Shown one piece after another: positions 1 through 8,893 of a stretch of 64,000 nt of DNA. Below the pieces are notes generated by a model, which ran no database searches, had not been told where the DNA came from, and saw only the letters and a list, made by a program, of their open reading frames with translations. Position numbers and translations under genes: made by a program. How positions within the stretch are numbered: the first letter of the stretch is position 1; each line of letters starts with the position of its first letter. The stretch covers positions 142,607 through 206,606 of the forward strand of contig NZ_FNHV01000010.1 in the NCBI RefSeq assembly GCF_900103585.1, given 5' to 3'. Origin of the DNA: Streptomyces sp. cf386. GTDB lineage: Bacteria > Actinomycetota > Actinomycetes > Streptomycetales > Streptomycetaceae.

Positions 1-2
1 CC

Positions 3-1376
3 CGCCGCGTCGGCGAGTACCTCGCGACCGTCCTGCGCCCCTCCACCGGCTACCGCCTCCCCGTCACCGCCCACGGCGCCGGCGGCATCCAACTGCGCCT
101 GGCCAAGGGCCCGTACGGCGTCGAGGGCTACCGCCTCGACAGCGGCCGCAAGGGCGTCACCATCACCGCGGCCAAGCCCGCCGGCCTCTTCCACGGCGTC
201 CAGACCCTGCGCCAGCTGCTCCCGGCGGCCGTCGAGAAGGACTCCGTCCAGCCCGGCCCCTGGCTGGTCGCGGGCGGCACCGTCAAGGACACCCCGCGCT
301 ACGGCTGGCGCGGCGCGATGCTCGACGTGTCCCGGCACTTCTTCACCGTCGACCAGGTCAAGCGCTATATCGACCAGCTCGCCCTGTACAAGATCAACAA
401 GCTGCATCTGCACCTCAGCGACGACCAGGGCTGGCGCATCGCCATCGACTCCTGGCCGCGCCTCGCGACCTACGGCGGCTCGACCCAGGTCGGCGGCGGC
501 CCCGGCGGCTACTACACCAAGGCCGACTATAAGGAGATCGTCCGGTACGCGTCCTCCCGCTACCTGGAGGTCGTCCCCGAGATCGACATGCCCGGCCACA
601 CCAACGCCGCCCTCGCCTCGTACGCCGAGCTGAACTGCGACGGCGTCGCGCCCCCGCTCTACACCGGCACCGAGGTCGGCTTCAGCTCGCTGTGCGTCGG
701 CAAGGACATCACGTACGACTTCGTGGACGACGTGATCCGGGAGCTGGCCGCGCTGACGCCGGGCAAGTACCTGCACATCGGCGGCGACGAGGCGCACTCC
801 ACCAGCCACGAGGACTACGTCACGTTCATGGACCGGGTGCAGCCCCTCGTCGCCAAGTACGGCAAGACGGTGGTCGGTTGGCATCAGCTGACCGGGGCGA
901 CCCCCTCGCGGGGGGCGTTGGCGCAGTACTGGGGACTGGACGACACGAGTGCCGAGGAGAAGGCGCAGGTCGCCAAGGCCGCGCAGAACGGGACGGGGAT
1001 CGTGCTGTCTCCGGCCGACCGGATCTACCTCGACATGAAGTACACGGCGGACACTCCGCTGGGGCTGGACTGGGCCGGTCTGGTGGAGGTGAAGCGGTCG
1101 TACGACTGGGATCCCGGTAACTACCTTCCGGGAGTGCCTTCTTCGGCGGTCCGGGGTGTCGAGGCGCCGCTGTGGTCCGAGACGATCACCAAGTCCGCCG
1201 ACATCGAGTACATGGCGTTCCCGAGGCTGGCGGGCGTGGCCGAGCTGGGGTGGTCGCCGGCGTCCACGCATGACTGGGAGGGCTACAAGGTGCGGCTTGC
1301 TGCGCAGGCTGAGCGGTGGGAGGCGTTGGGGATCAGCTTCTACCGGTCGCCTCAGGTGCCATGGCCTACGGCGTGA
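3..1376 (+). CDS. beta-N-acetylhexosaminidase, GH20 (5' partial)
   Basis: The frame is open from the first bases of the window, so the start codon lies outside; 457 residues are visible. It hydrolyses terminal GlcNAc or GalNAc from chitin oligomers or glycoconjugates by substrate-assisted catalysis. The visible N-terminal part is the small GH20b domain, and the TIM barrel begins near YGWRGAMLDVSRHF. The family catalytic Asp-Glu pair is seen in HIGGDEAH (bases 774-797), and LHLSDDQGWR and EIDMPGH are further family motifs. Streptomyces members are normally secreted, but any signal peptide is off the window. It is convergent with desD, with a strong hairpin between them. The family is clear; the exact substrate is not. 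Confidence 0.93.
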   Translation, partial: RRVGEYLATVLRPSTGYRLPVTAHGAGGIQLRLAKGPYGVEGYRLDSGRKGVTITAAKPAGLFHGVQTLRQLLPAAVEKDSVQPGPWLVAGGTVKDTPRYGWRGAMLDVSRHFFTVDQVKRYIDQLALYKINKLHLHLSDDQGWRIAIDSWPRLATYGGSTQVGGGPGGYYTKADYKEIVRYASSRYLEVVPEIDMPGHTNAALASYAELNCDGVAPPLYTGTEVGFSSLCVGKDITYDFVDDVIRELAALTPGKYLHIGGDEAHSTSHEDYVTFMDRVQPLVAKYGKTVVGWHQLTGATPSRGALAQYWGLDDTSAEEKAQVAKAAQNGTGIVLSPADRIYLDMKYTADTPLGLDWAGLVEVKRSYDWDPGNYLPGVPSSAVRGVEAPLWSETITKSADIEYMAFPRLAGVAELGWSPASTHDWEGYKVRLAAQAERWEALGISFYRSPQVPWPTA

Positions 1377-1403
1377 GCGCGGTGATTTGTCTGCGGGACG
1401 GTG

Positions 1404-1469
1404 GGGGCTGGTCGCGCCCCGCGGCGGAGCCGCAAATTGACACAGCCCCGCGCCCCTAAACAGGGCGCG
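1404..1469. repeat. GC-rich hairpin repeat after the hexosaminidase
   Basis: GGGGCTG (1404-1410) pairs with CAGCCCC (1443-1449) around a smaller GCGGC/GCCGC hairpin. CGCGCCC (1449-1455) then pairs with GGGCGCG (1463-1469). This kind of nested hairpin recurs between Streptomyces genes and probably contributes to termination; no T-tract follows. Confidence 0.45.
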
Positions 1470-1491
1470 CACGCCTCGGACGTATAGACGT

Positions 1492-1522
1492 GCACCCCCG
1501 GGGGACCGTACCCCGGGGGTGC
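1492..1522. terminator. bidirectional hairpin terminator between hexosaminidase and desD
   Basis: Two 12-base arms, GCACCCCCGGGG (1492-1503) and CCCCGGGGGTGC (1511-1522), are perfectly complementary around a 7-base loop. The hairpin lies between convergent genes and has no U-tract, as is common in Streptomyces. Confidence 0.7.
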
Positions 1523-1546
1523 GCGCCGGTCTCATGGGGCCGTGGA

Positions 1547-3319
1547 CTACAGCCCCGCGATGGGGTTCCTCAGGTTGCCGACGATCTGCAGTGCGCCCGC
1601 CGGGTCCGCGAGGTCCACCATCTGCTTGTTGTTGCGCAGCTGGAGGCGGTTGAGGCAGGACAGGGCGAACTCGGGGGCGAACATGTCGTACTGCTTGAAC
1701 TTGTCGGCGAGTTCGGGCACCGAGTGCTGGTAGTCCCGGGTGACCTCGGCGACCGTGCGCCAGAAGTCGTCCTCCTCCAGGATTCCCTCGGCCGCGAGGT
1801 TCGCGGCGAGGAAGCGGAAGAAGCAGTCGAAGACGTCCGTGAAGATGGACAGGAGCTTCTTCTCCTCCGGCACGTCCACACGCAGCCGCTCGACCGTGGG
1901 CGGCAGCACCGCGTCCACGTCCATGACGGCGATCTCCTCGGCGATGTCCTTGTAGATCGCGCGCTGGACCACGCCGTCCTTCAGGGCCAGGATCACGTTC
2001 TCGCCGTGCGGCATGTACACCAGGTCGTAGGCGTAGAAGCTGTGCAGCAGCGGGGTGAAGTACGCCTTCAGGTAGCGGCGCAGCCACTGCGTCGGCGCCA
2101 GGCCCGACTGGGCGATCAGCGCGCCCGCGAAGGAGGCGCCCTCGTGGTCGACGTGGACCAGGGAGGCCATCGTGGCCAGCGACTCGCCCTCCTGGAGGGA
2201 GGCGACCGGGCTCTCGCGCCACAGCGCGGCCAGCATCTTGCGGTACGGCGAGTAGCGGTCGGTCGCCTTCTCGTACTCCAGGTGCCGGTAGCCGACGGCG
2301 GCGCGCTCGCGGATGATCGACAGGCCGGTCGACCTCAGCACCGGGTCGTTGTCGATGAGCTGGGCCAGCCAGTCGTTGATCGCCGGGGTCGCCTCCATGT
2401 ACGCCGCCGAAAGGCCGCGCATGAAGCCCATGTTGAGGACGGACAGGGCCGTCTTCACGTAGTGCTTCTCGGGGCTGGACCGGTTGAAGAAGGTCCGGAT
2501 GGACTGCTGGGCCAGGTACTCGTCGTCGCCCTCGCCGAGGCACACCAGGTGCTTCTGGGCGACCTCGGCGGCGAAGGTGATGGTGAGCTTGTTCCACCAC
2601 TGCCAGGGGTGGACGGGGATGAAGAGGTAGTCGGCGGGGTCCAGGTCCTGCTCGCGCAGGACGCCGTGGAACCGCTCGACGGTCTCCTCGCCCAGCTCGT
2701 CCCGTACGAAGGCCTCGTACTCGATGCCGACGCCGGCCGTGAACGCGGCGCGCGAGCGGTGGGCCGCGAGCCAGACGAGCCGGACCGGGCTCCCGGTCTC
2801 GGGGGCGTACGACAGGTACTCGTGGATGCCGAAGCCGAGCCGCCCGTTGTTCGCGACGAAGCAGGGGTGGCCCTCGGTCATGCCGGTCTCGATGGCCTGG
2901 AAACCGGCCTGCGCCAGCTCGGCGACCGGGACCTGCGGCTTGGTGAGCTTGTAACAGGTGCCGGAGAGGGTGGAGGAGATCTCCTCCAGGTAGACCGGCA
3001 GGACCTCGTCGCTCAGGCCCAGGGACTTCTGCAGCTCGATGAAGAAGTCCAGGGCGGCGAGCGGGAGTTCGGCGCCGTCCCGGTGGCGGGTGATCGAGTC
3101 GGCGTCGACCTGCCAGTGGTCGAGGGCGCGGAGCACGGCCGTGAAGGTGTACCGGGTCAGGCCGTCGTCGCTGCGGACGACGTACGCGCCGGCGCCGGTG
3201 GCCTCCGGCGTGATGAGGCGCTCGTGCGCGAACTCGGCGAGTGCCTTGCGGATCAGGAGGCGGTTGGCCCGCGCCCAGCGGTGGGGGGACAGATGCGCTA
3301 CGGCGTCGGACAGGGTCAT
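1547..3319 (-). CDS. desD: desferrioxamine synthetase DesD (NIS synthetase)
   Basis: 590-residue IucA/IucC-family, NRPS-independent siderophore synthetase. It uses ATP to oligomerise and macrocyclise N-hydroxy-N-acyl-cadaverine units into desferrioxamines (E, B or related) in the cytoplasm. The IucA/IucC domain fills the N-terminal two thirds, with the family segment IPVHPWQWWNKL; a FhuF-like C-terminal part follows, including MPHGENVILAL. The length is normal for DesD. Its ATG overlaps the desC stop codon (ATGA), so the two are translationally coupled. It is the last gene of the iron-regulated desABCD operon and ends before the hairpin at 1492-1522. The assignment rests on family features plus the intact operon; the final product mix cannot be read from sequence. 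Confidence 0.96.
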   Translation of the reverse strand: MTLSDAVAHLSPHRWARANRLLIRKALAEFAHERLITPEATGAGAYVVRSDDGLTRYTFTAVLRALDHWQVDADSITRHRDGAELPLAALDFFIELQKSLGLSDEVLPVYLEEISSTLSGTCYKLTKPQVPVAELAQAGFQAIETGMTEGHPCFVANNGRLGFGIHEYLSYAPETGSPVRLVWLAAHRSRAAFTAGVGIEYEAFVRDELGEETVERFHGVLREQDLDPADYLFIPVHPWQWWNKLTITFAAEVAQKHLVCLGEGDDEYLAQQSIRTFFNRSSPEKHYVKTALSVLNMGFMRGLSAAYMEATPAINDWLAQLIDNDPVLRSTGLSIIRERAAVGYRHLEYEKATDRYSPYRKMLAALWRESPVASLQEGESLATMASLVHVDHEGASFAGALIAQSGLAPTQWLRRYLKAYFTPLLHSFYAYDLVYMPHGENVILALKDGVVQRAIYKDIAEEIAVMDVDAVLPPTVERLRVDVPEEKKLLSIFTDVFDCFFRFLAANLAAEGILEEDDFWRTVAEVTRDYQHSVPELADKFKQYDMFAPEFALSCLNRLQLRNNKQMVDLADPAGALQIVGNLRNPIAGL

Positions 3320-3846
3320 ACGGCTACTCCTCGGGCGGACAAGAACTGATCGCGCGTGCAGAAGCTGAGCAGCGCCTTTTTCTCCGGCTTCTGGATCTCA
3401 CGCTCGGGCACGAAGCCGACGGCCTCGTTCAGCGCATGGACGGCCGTGTTGGAGACGTCCGGCTCCACCACGACGCGCTGCACCGTCGGGTCCTCGAAGA
3501 GGTACGCCATGACGGCGGTGATGACCGCCCTCGTGAACCCGCGCACGGGCGTGTCGGTCGCCGGGGTGAGGAAGTGCATACCGACGTCACCGGGCTGTGG
3601 CTCGTACAGGCCGACCAGTTCCCGGTGAGCGGGGTCGTACTTCTCCATCAGAAAGGCGGGGACGCCGTCCTGGAGGCCGAGCAGGGCGTGGTGGTGGTCG
3701 TCGGCCGCGATCTCCATGTAGGCGCGCTCGACGTCCTCCAGTCGCGCGTCCTGCATCATCCAGAAGGCGGCCTTGGGGTGGGTGACCCAGGCGTGCAGGA
3801 GCTCGGCGTCCTTCAGAGGATCGAGGGGACGGAACGTGAACGTCAT
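3316..3846 (-). CDS. desC: N-hydroxycadaverine acyltransferase DesC
   Basis: 176-residue GNAT-fold acyltransferase of the siderophore type (IucB/AlcB-like). It transfers succinyl or acetyl from CoA to N-hydroxycadaverine to form the hydroxamate unit used by DesD. Visible family features are the early HAWVTHPKAAFWMM segment, an acidic/His-rich stretch (AADDHHHALLG), and a C-terminal acceptor and CoA region with RVVVEPDVSNTAVHALNEAVGF. The ATG overlaps the desB stop and the stop overlaps the desD start, both as ATGA, so the set should be made in fixed ratio. Acyl-donor preference, which decides desferrioxamine E versus B, cannot be inferred. Confidence 0.95.
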   Translation of the reverse strand: MTFTFRPLDPLKDAELLHAWVTHPKAAFWMMQDARLEDVERAYMEIAADDHHHALLGLQDGVPAFLMEKYDPAHRELVGLYEPQPGDVGMHFLTPATDTPVRGFTRAVITAVMAYLFEDPTVQRVVVEPDVSNTAVHALNEAVGFVPEREIQKPEKKALLSFCTRDQFLSARGVAV

Positions 3847-5126
3847 ACGGCGAACTCCTGGAACGCGATCGTCTTCTCGACCGGGTAGTACTCGGTGCCG
3901 AGCAGCTCGCGGATGATGTACGCGTTCCGGTACGGGCCCATCCCCAGGTCGGGGCTGGTGATGCTGTGCGTGTGGACGCCGGCGTTCTGCAGGAAGACAC
4001 CGCGGCCGGTGACGTCGACGGCGTAGTTGCGGGCGACGTCGAAGTTGCCCTGGGAGTCGTAGACCAGGCGGTCCTTGACGGGCGCGAGGAACTCCGGCTC
4101 GGCGTACTTGTAGCCGGTGGCCAGGACCAGGCCCTGGGAGTCGAGCTCGTAGTCCTTCTGCTGCTCCTCCTGGCGCAGGGACAGGGTGTACGTGCCGTTC
4201 TCGTACCGCGCGCCGTTCAGCGAGGAGTTGGTGAGCAGTCGGGTGGGGACCGGGCCGCCGAGGTTCTTCTGGTAGAGCAGGTCGAAGATCTCGTTGATCA
4301 GGTCGCCGTCGATGCCCTTGAACAGGCCCTTCTGCTCGGCGGTGAGGCGGTAGCGGGTCGCCTCCGGCAGCTCGCGGAAGTAGTCGATGTACTCCGGCGA
4401 CGTCATCTCCAGCGTGAGCTTGGTGTACTCCAGCGGGAAGAAGCGCGGGGAGCGGGTGACCCAGTTCAGCCGGTAGCCGTGGACGTCGATCTCGCTGAGC
4501 AGGTCGTAGTAGATCTCGGCCGCGGACTGTCCGGAGCCGACCAGGGTGATCGACTCCTTCTTCTGGAGCTCTGCCTTGTGCTGCAGATAGCGGGAGTTGT
4601 GCAGGAAGTCGCCGCCCAGGCCCTGGCAGGCCTCGGGTATGTAGGGCGGGGTGCCGGTGCCGAGGACGAGGTGGCGGGCGCGGTAGGTGTCACCGGCGGC
4701 CGTCCGCACGACGTACAGCTCGGCGCCTTCGTCGTACGTCACCTCCGTCACGGTGGTGCTGAAGCGGACGCTGCTCAGCCGGTTCGCGGCCCAGCGGCAG
4801 TAGTCGTCGTACTCGACCCGCAGCGGGTAGAAGTTCTCGCGGATGTAGAACGAGTACAGCCGGCCCTTCTCCTTCAGGTAGTTCAGGAAGGAGTACGGCG
4901 AGGTCGGGTCGGCCAGGGTGACCAGGTCCGACATGAACGGGGTCTGGAGGTGGGCGCCGTCCAGGAACATGCCCGCGTGCCACTCGAAGTCCGGCTTGGA
5001 CTCCAGGAAGACACCGTCGAGTTCGGCGATCGGCTCGGTCAGGCAGGCGAGGCCGAGGTTGAACGGGCCGAGCCCGATCCCCACGAAGTCATGGGTTTTG
5101 GTCGGGTTTTCAGGACGCGCGGTCAA
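3843..5126 (-). CDS. desB: cadaverine N-monooxygenase DesB
   Basis: 427-residue flavin-dependent N-hydroxylase of the lysine/ornithine monooxygenase family. It oxidises cadaverine to N-hydroxycadaverine with FAD, NADPH and O2. The FAD-binding glycine motif is at the N-terminus (VGIGLGPFNLGLA), the NADPH motif is in the middle (VGSGQSAAEIYYDLL), and the ATGY signature of this family is near the C-terminus (LVLATGYKYAEP). It overlaps the end of desA by 17 bases and the start of desC by 4, as expected for a tightly coupled operon. Confidence is high because of the motifs and the surrounding desA, desC and desD. Confidence 0.96.
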   Translation of the reverse strand: MTARPENPTKTHDFVGIGLGPFNLGLACLTEPIAELDGVFLESKPDFEWHAGMFLDGAHLQTPFMSDLVTLADPTSPYSFLNYLKEKGRLYSFYIRENFYPLRVEYDDYCRWAANRLSSVRFSTTVTEVTYDEGAELYVVRTAAGDTYRARHLVLGTGTPPYIPEACQGLGGDFLHNSRYLQHKAELQKKESITLVGSGQSAAEIYYDLLSEIDVHGYRLNWVTRSPRFFPLEYTKLTLEMTSPEYIDYFRELPEATRYRLTAEQKGLFKGIDGDLINEIFDLLYQKNLGGPVPTRLLTNSSLNGARYENGTYTLSLRQEEQQKDYELDSQGLVLATGYKYAEPEFLAPVKDRLVYDSQGNFDVARNYAVDVTGRGVFLQNAGVHTHSITSPDLGMGPYRNAYIIRELLGTEYYPVEKTIAFQEFAV

Positions 5127-6552
5127 GGGACTCTCCCAGGTACTGCTCGGCGTGGCCGGCGATCAGGTCGAGGACGGCGGCGATGTCTTCGGTCGTCGTC
5201 TCGGGGTTGAGCAGGGTGAACTTCAGGTAGTGGCGGGCGCCCACCTTGGTGCCCGCGACCACCGCGTCGCCGGAGGCGAACAGGGCCTTGCGGGCGTACA
5301 GGTTGGCGCGGTCGATCTCGGCGGGGTCCGTGACGGCCGCCGGGATGTAGCGGAAGACCAGGGTGGAGAGCGAGGGCTCCACGACCACGTCGAAGCGCGG
5401 GTCGGCGGCCAGCAGCTTCCAGCCCTCCACCGCCAGGTCGCAGACCTCGTCGAAGAGCTGCCCGATGCCGTCGGCGCCCATCACGCGCAGGGTCACCCAC
5501 AGCTTGAGGGCGTCGAAGCGGCGGGTGGTCTGGAGGGACTTGTCGACCTGGTTCGGGATGCGCTCGGTGACCATACGGCGCGGGTTGAGGTACTCCGCGT
5601 GGTAGGTGGCGTGGCGCAGCGTCGAGGCGTCGCGGACCAGTACGGCGGACGAACTCACGGGCTGGAAGAAGGACTTGTGGTAGTCGACGGTGACCGAGTC
5701 GGCGCGCTCGATGCCGTCGATGCGGTCGCGGTACTTCACGGAGGCGAGCAGGCCGCAGCCGTAGGCGGCGTCGACGTGCATCCAGGTGTCGAACTGCTCG
5801 CACAGCTCGGCGATCTCGGGCAGCGGGTCGATGGAGCCGAAGTCGGTGGTGCCGCCGGTGGCGACGACGGCCATCGGGACCAGGCCGTCCTTCTTGCAGC
5901 GCTCCAGCTCATGGGCGAGCGCGACGGTCTGCATGCGCTTGTCGTGGTCGACGGGGATGGAGACCACGGCGTCCTGGCCCAGGCCCAGCAGTTTCGCGGA
6001 CTTCTTCACGCTGAAGTGGCTGACCTCGGAGGCGAAGATGCGCAGTTTCGCCAGGGAGTCGGTCTTGGCCTCCTCGCGGGCGAGGAGCAGGGCCTGGAGG
6101 TTGGACTGGGTGCCACCCGAGGTGAACACACCGTCGGCGTTCTCGCCGAGGCCTATTCGGTCGGTCGTCCAGTCGATGAGCTTGCGCTCGATGAGCGTGC
6201 CGCCGGCCGACTGGTCCCAGGTGTCCAGGGAGGAGTTGACCGCGGAGAGGATCGCCTCGCCGACCACGGCCGGGATGACGACCGGGCAGTTGAGGTGGGC
6301 GAGGTAGCGGGGGTGGTGGAAGTAGATCGCGTCCCGGAGGTAGACGTCCTCCAACTCGTCGAGGACCGCGGCGGTGTCGTGCAGCGGCTTGTCGAGGTCG
6401 ATCGCGTCGATGGTCGGGGCCAGGGCGTCGACCGTGACGCCGGTGAACGGACGATCGGTGGCGGCGAGTTTGGCGGCCACCCGCTCGATTCCTTCGGTCA
6501 CGGAGTGGCGGTACTGCTCCGCGGTCGTGTCATTGAGCAGGTGCGAGCGCAT
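5110..6552 (-). CDS. desA: lysine decarboxylase DesA (PLP-dependent)
   Basis: 480-residue group II PLP decarboxylase, first enzyme of desferrioxamine synthesis, converting lysine to cadaverine. The PLP lysine is in VDYHKSFFQPVSSS, preceded by the MHVDAAYG aspartate that contacts the pyridine nitrogen; FTSGGTQSNLQALLLAR binds the phosphate. The ATG at 6552 follows GGAGG eight bases upstream. It is the promoter-proximal gene of the des operon, with a perfect iron box about 65 bases upstream of the start, so iron-loaded DmdR/IdeR should repress it. The diaminobutyrate decarboxylase family is close, but the operon fixes lysine as the likely substrate. Confidence 0.96.
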   Translation of the reverse strand: MRSHLLNDTTAEQYRHSVTEGIERVAAKLAATDRPFTGVTVDALAPTIDAIDLDKPLHDTAAVLDELEDVYLRDAIYFHHPRYLAHLNCPVVIPAVVGEAILSAVNSSLDTWDQSAGGTLIERKLIDWTTDRIGLGENADGVFTSGGTQSNLQALLLAREEAKTDSLAKLRIFASEVSHFSVKKSAKLLGLGQDAVVSIPVDHDKRMQTVALAHELERCKKDGLVPMAVVATGGTTDFGSIDPLPEIAELCEQFDTWMHVDAAYGCGLLASVKYRDRIDGIERADSVTVDYHKSFFQPVSSSAVLVRDASTLRHATYHAEYLNPRRMVTERIPNQVDKSLQTTRRFDALKLWVTLRVMGADGIGQLFDEVCDLAVEGWKLLAADPRFDVVVEPSLSTLVFRYIPAAVTDPAEIDRANLYARKALFASGDAVVAGTKVGARHYLKFTLLNPETTTEDIAAVLDLIAGHAEQYLGESLDRAS

Positions 6553-6616
6553 GGGGAGGTCCTCCGGTGGGGACGGGCCGTGAAGTGCGGGGTGGCATGA
6601 AGGGGTGCCGTGAAAC

Positions 6617-6635
6617 TTAGGTTAGCCTAACCTAA
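6617..6635. promoter_or_regulatory. iron box (DmdR/IdeR operator) of desABCD
   Basis: The 19-mer TTAGGTTAGCCTAACCTAA is a perfect palindrome about a central C and matches the actinobacterial IdeR/DmdR/DtxR iron-box consensus. Symmetry extends two further bases on each side (6615-6637). It lies 64 bases upstream of desA, where the promoter is expected. Confidence 0.95.
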
Positions 6636-6754
6636 GTCCCTTTGAATTAGGGCAGCATCAAGGGTGACTGCGATCACTTACGTCGCAGCAGTCGCCCGAT
6701 CGCCTTGCTTTCAGGGGCAGTTACTCCTGGCGGGCTACCGCTCCTGAGGGGCCG

Positions 6755-7621
6755 TCACTCCTGCTCACGCAGCTGCTCCTCGCTCAGCCCCTGCCGCCAG
6801 TACCCGACGAAGGTGACCCTGCGGCGGTCCACCCCGCGCTCACCGACGAAGTGCCGGCGCAGCGTCTTCACGCACCCGGACTCGCCCGCGATCCAGACGT
6901 ACGGGCGCTCGGCGGCGGGGAGTCGATCGGCGCGGATGGCGTCGAGGGCCATGGGGGACCCCTCGGCGCGCGACTCGTCCTGGACCAGCCAGGTGATCTC
7001 GGCGTCGGCCTCGGTCGCGAGGTCCTGGATGTCCCCGGCGTCATGCACCTCCAGCCAGACCCGCGCGCGGGTGCCGGCCGGCAGGGACTCGAGGATGGCG
7101 GAGACGGCGGGCACGGCGGTCTCGTCGCCCCAGATCACCACGAGGTCGGTGTCGTCGGACGGCCGGAACCGGATCGCCCGGTTGTCGGCGATCGCGGGGC
7201 CGAGCAGCAGCACGCGGTCACCGGCGGCGGCCCGCGAGGCCCAGCGGGAGGCGGGGCCGGCGGGGACGGCCGCGCCGGGCTCGATGCCGTGCAGCACGAA
7301 GTCGATGTCGATCTCGGTGGTGTGCCCGTAGGCATCCCGCCGCAGCGCCCGGAGCGTGTACGACCGCATCACGGCCCGTACGTCGTCCGGGAGTTCGCGC
7401 CAGCCCTGCCACCAGCCGTCACCGAGCTCCAGGGGGACCTGCGGCTCGCGCTGGCCGGGGTGCGGCAGGAACAGCGAGAGGGACTGGTCGCACCCGTCGG
7501 AGAAGAAGTGCCTCAGGTCCTCCCCGGCGAAGGAGACCCGCACCAGAGACGGACCGAGCCGCCTCGTCCGTACGACCTGGAGGGAGAAGAAACGGAACGG
7601 GGCGGCTACGGCGGTCGTCAC
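6755..7621 (-). CDS. siderophore-interacting protein (FAD ferric reductase)
   Basis: 288-residue SIP-family flavoprotein that probably reduces Fe(III) bound to imported ferrioxamine so that iron is released in the cytoplasm. The FAD-binding motif RSYTLR is present, followed by acidic strand segments. The C-terminal NAD(P)H-binding and SIP region includes VWIAGESGCVKTLRRHFVGE and ends in GYWRQGLSEEQ. The GTG start at 7621 sits 5 bases after GAGGAG. It lies 28 bases downstream of desE on the same strand, so it is most likely cotranscribed from the desE iron box. The electron donor is not determined by sequence. Confidence 0.92.
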   Translation of the reverse strand: MTTAVAAPFRFFSLQVVRTRRLGPSLVRVSFAGEDLRHFFSDGCDQSLSLFLPHPGQREPQVPLELGDGWWQGWRELPDDVRAVMRSYTLRALRRDAYGHTTEIDIDFVLHGIEPGAAVPAGPASRWASRAAAGDRVLLLGPAIADNRAIRFRPSDDTDLVVIWGDETAVPAVSAILESLPAGTRARVWLEVHDAGDIQDLATEADAEITWLVQDESRAEGSPMALDAIRADRLPAAERPYVWIAGESGCVKTLRRHFVGERGVDRRRVTFVGYWRQGLSEEQLREQE

Positions 7622-7649
7622 TGTGACTCCTCAGCTGACCTTCTTGGCC

Positions 7650-8696
7650 TTAACTAACCTTCTTGGCCTTCTCGATGGCCTCGGCGAGGCTCGTGAGAAG
7701 CGGCGTGCACTTGTCGTACGACAGAATCGGCTCGGGCGAACGCGCGATGACCTGACCCGCCTTCACCGCGGGCAGCTTCTTCCAGGTCGCCTCGGTGATG
7801 TCGGCCGGCTGGATCGTCGAGGAGCGGTCGTCCATCATGATGATGTCGGCCGGGTACTTGTCGACGTTCTCCCAGCTCAGGCTCTCGAACCAGCCGCCGC
7901 CCTCCTTCTTGGCGCTCTCCGGCGGCTCGACGAAGTTCACGCCGAGGGCCTTGAAGTACTCCAGGTCGATGGAGAGGTTCGTGCCGGAGACGTAGAAGAT
8001 GTCCTGGCTGGCGGAACCGGCCATCACCTTGATCTCGGGGCGGGCCTTGGCGGCCTTGCGCAGGCGCTCGGCGGCGGCCTCGAAGTCCTTCTTGGACTGG
8101 GCGATCCTGTCGGCCTTCAGGTCCGCGCCGAGGGACTCGGCCAGCGCCCACACCCGCTCCAGCGGCTGGGTCAGCTGACGGTCGTAGACGGAGATCGCGG
8201 CGCTCGGGGCGAGCTTGGCGATCTTGTCCTTGGAGGCCTCGGGGACGTACCAGAGGGTGCCGGCGCTGTCGAAGGTCGTGGAGATGAGGACCTCGGGGGC
8301 GAACGCGGCGTACTTCTCGACGTTGAACTGGTCCCAGACGTTGCCGAAGACCGTCAGCTTGCTGACGTCCATGTCGCCGGCCTGGACGTCGGCCTTGCCG
8401 TCCTGGGTCTTGGTCGGGCCGAAGACGCCCTTGACCTCGATGCCGTAGTCGAACAGCGCGGCGGCGACACCGACGAAGGCGACGATCTTCGTCGGGACCT
8501 TGTCGAGCTTCACGGTGGTGCCGCGGTCGTCCTTGAACGTCCAGGGGCCGGACTTGGCAGCGGTCGTCGCCTCGTCCGAACCACCGCTTTTCGCGTCGTC
8601 GTCCCCGCAGGCTGCGAGCACGGCCCCGAGACCGAGGGCGCCGCCCGCGGCGAGGATGCCGCGACGGGTGAGGTGGGTGGCTCTGGCGTTGGGCAT
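7650..8696 (-). CDS. desE: ferrioxamine-binding lipoprotein DesE
   Basis: 348-residue periplasmic-binding-type (class III, FecB-like) receptor for hydroxamate siderophores, anchored on the outer face of the membrane. The N-terminus carries a twin-arginine-like motif (LTRRGIL), a hydrophobic stretch and the lipobox LAAC with Cys30. The body has the helical-backbone family segments (PTKIVAFVGVAAAL, PADIIMMDDRSS). No permease or ATPase gene for it lies in this window, so it must use one elsewhere. An iron box is 50 bases upstream. Its last codons (KAKKVS and stop) are duplicated in the DNA immediately downstream, leaving a second, untranslated copy of the 3' end. Confidence 0.93.
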   Translation of the reverse strand: MPNARATHLTRRGILAAGGALGLGAVLAACGDDDAKSGGSDEATTAAKSGPWTFKDDRGTTVKLDKVPTKIVAFVGVAAALFDYGIEVKGVFGPTKTQDGKADVQAGDMDVSKLTVFGNVWDQFNVEKYAAFAPEVLISTTFDSAGTLWYVPEASKDKIAKLAPSAAISVYDRQLTQPLERVWALAESLGADLKADRIAQSKKDFEAAAERLRKAAKARPEIKVMAGSASQDIFYVSGTNLSIDLEYFKALGVNFVEPPESAKKEGGGWFESLSWENVDKYPADIIMMDDRSSTIQPADITEATWKKLPAVKAGQVIARSPEPILSYDKCTPLLTSLAEAIEKAKKVS

Positions 8697-8745
8697 GGTT
8701 ACGCTGCTTTCGAACAGGGCGGATCACCGGCCGGACAATTCGAAG

Positions 8746-8764
8746 GTAGGTTAGCCTAACCTGA
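8746..8764. promoter_or_regulatory. iron box upstream of desE
   Basis: GTAGGTTAGCCTAACCTGA shares the 15-base core AGGTTAGCCTAACCT with the desA box but has imperfect outer bases. It lies 50 bases upstream of desE and 130 upstream of the divergent small gene at 8894, so it could influence both directions. Confidence 0.92.
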
Positions 8765-8893
8765 GCTGATGTCCAGGGGTGGGGGCCCTGTGATCGAAAG
8801 CTGTGGGGTGTCCATGGGTTTCGTTGGTGGGGGTTGGTGGTGTCAACTCCCTCTCATTCGGCGCCAGTTGGGATCCAGGCTGGAGGTGACGGC

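Noticed and set aside
1490..3349. 619-codon open frame antisense to desD
   Set aside because: Open only because of high third-position GC; composition is Val/Gly/Asp/Arg-rich with no family features, and desD is certain.
4918..6600. 560-codon open frame antisense to desA/desB
   Set aside because: Shadow of the real genes on the other strand; no ribosome site or domain.
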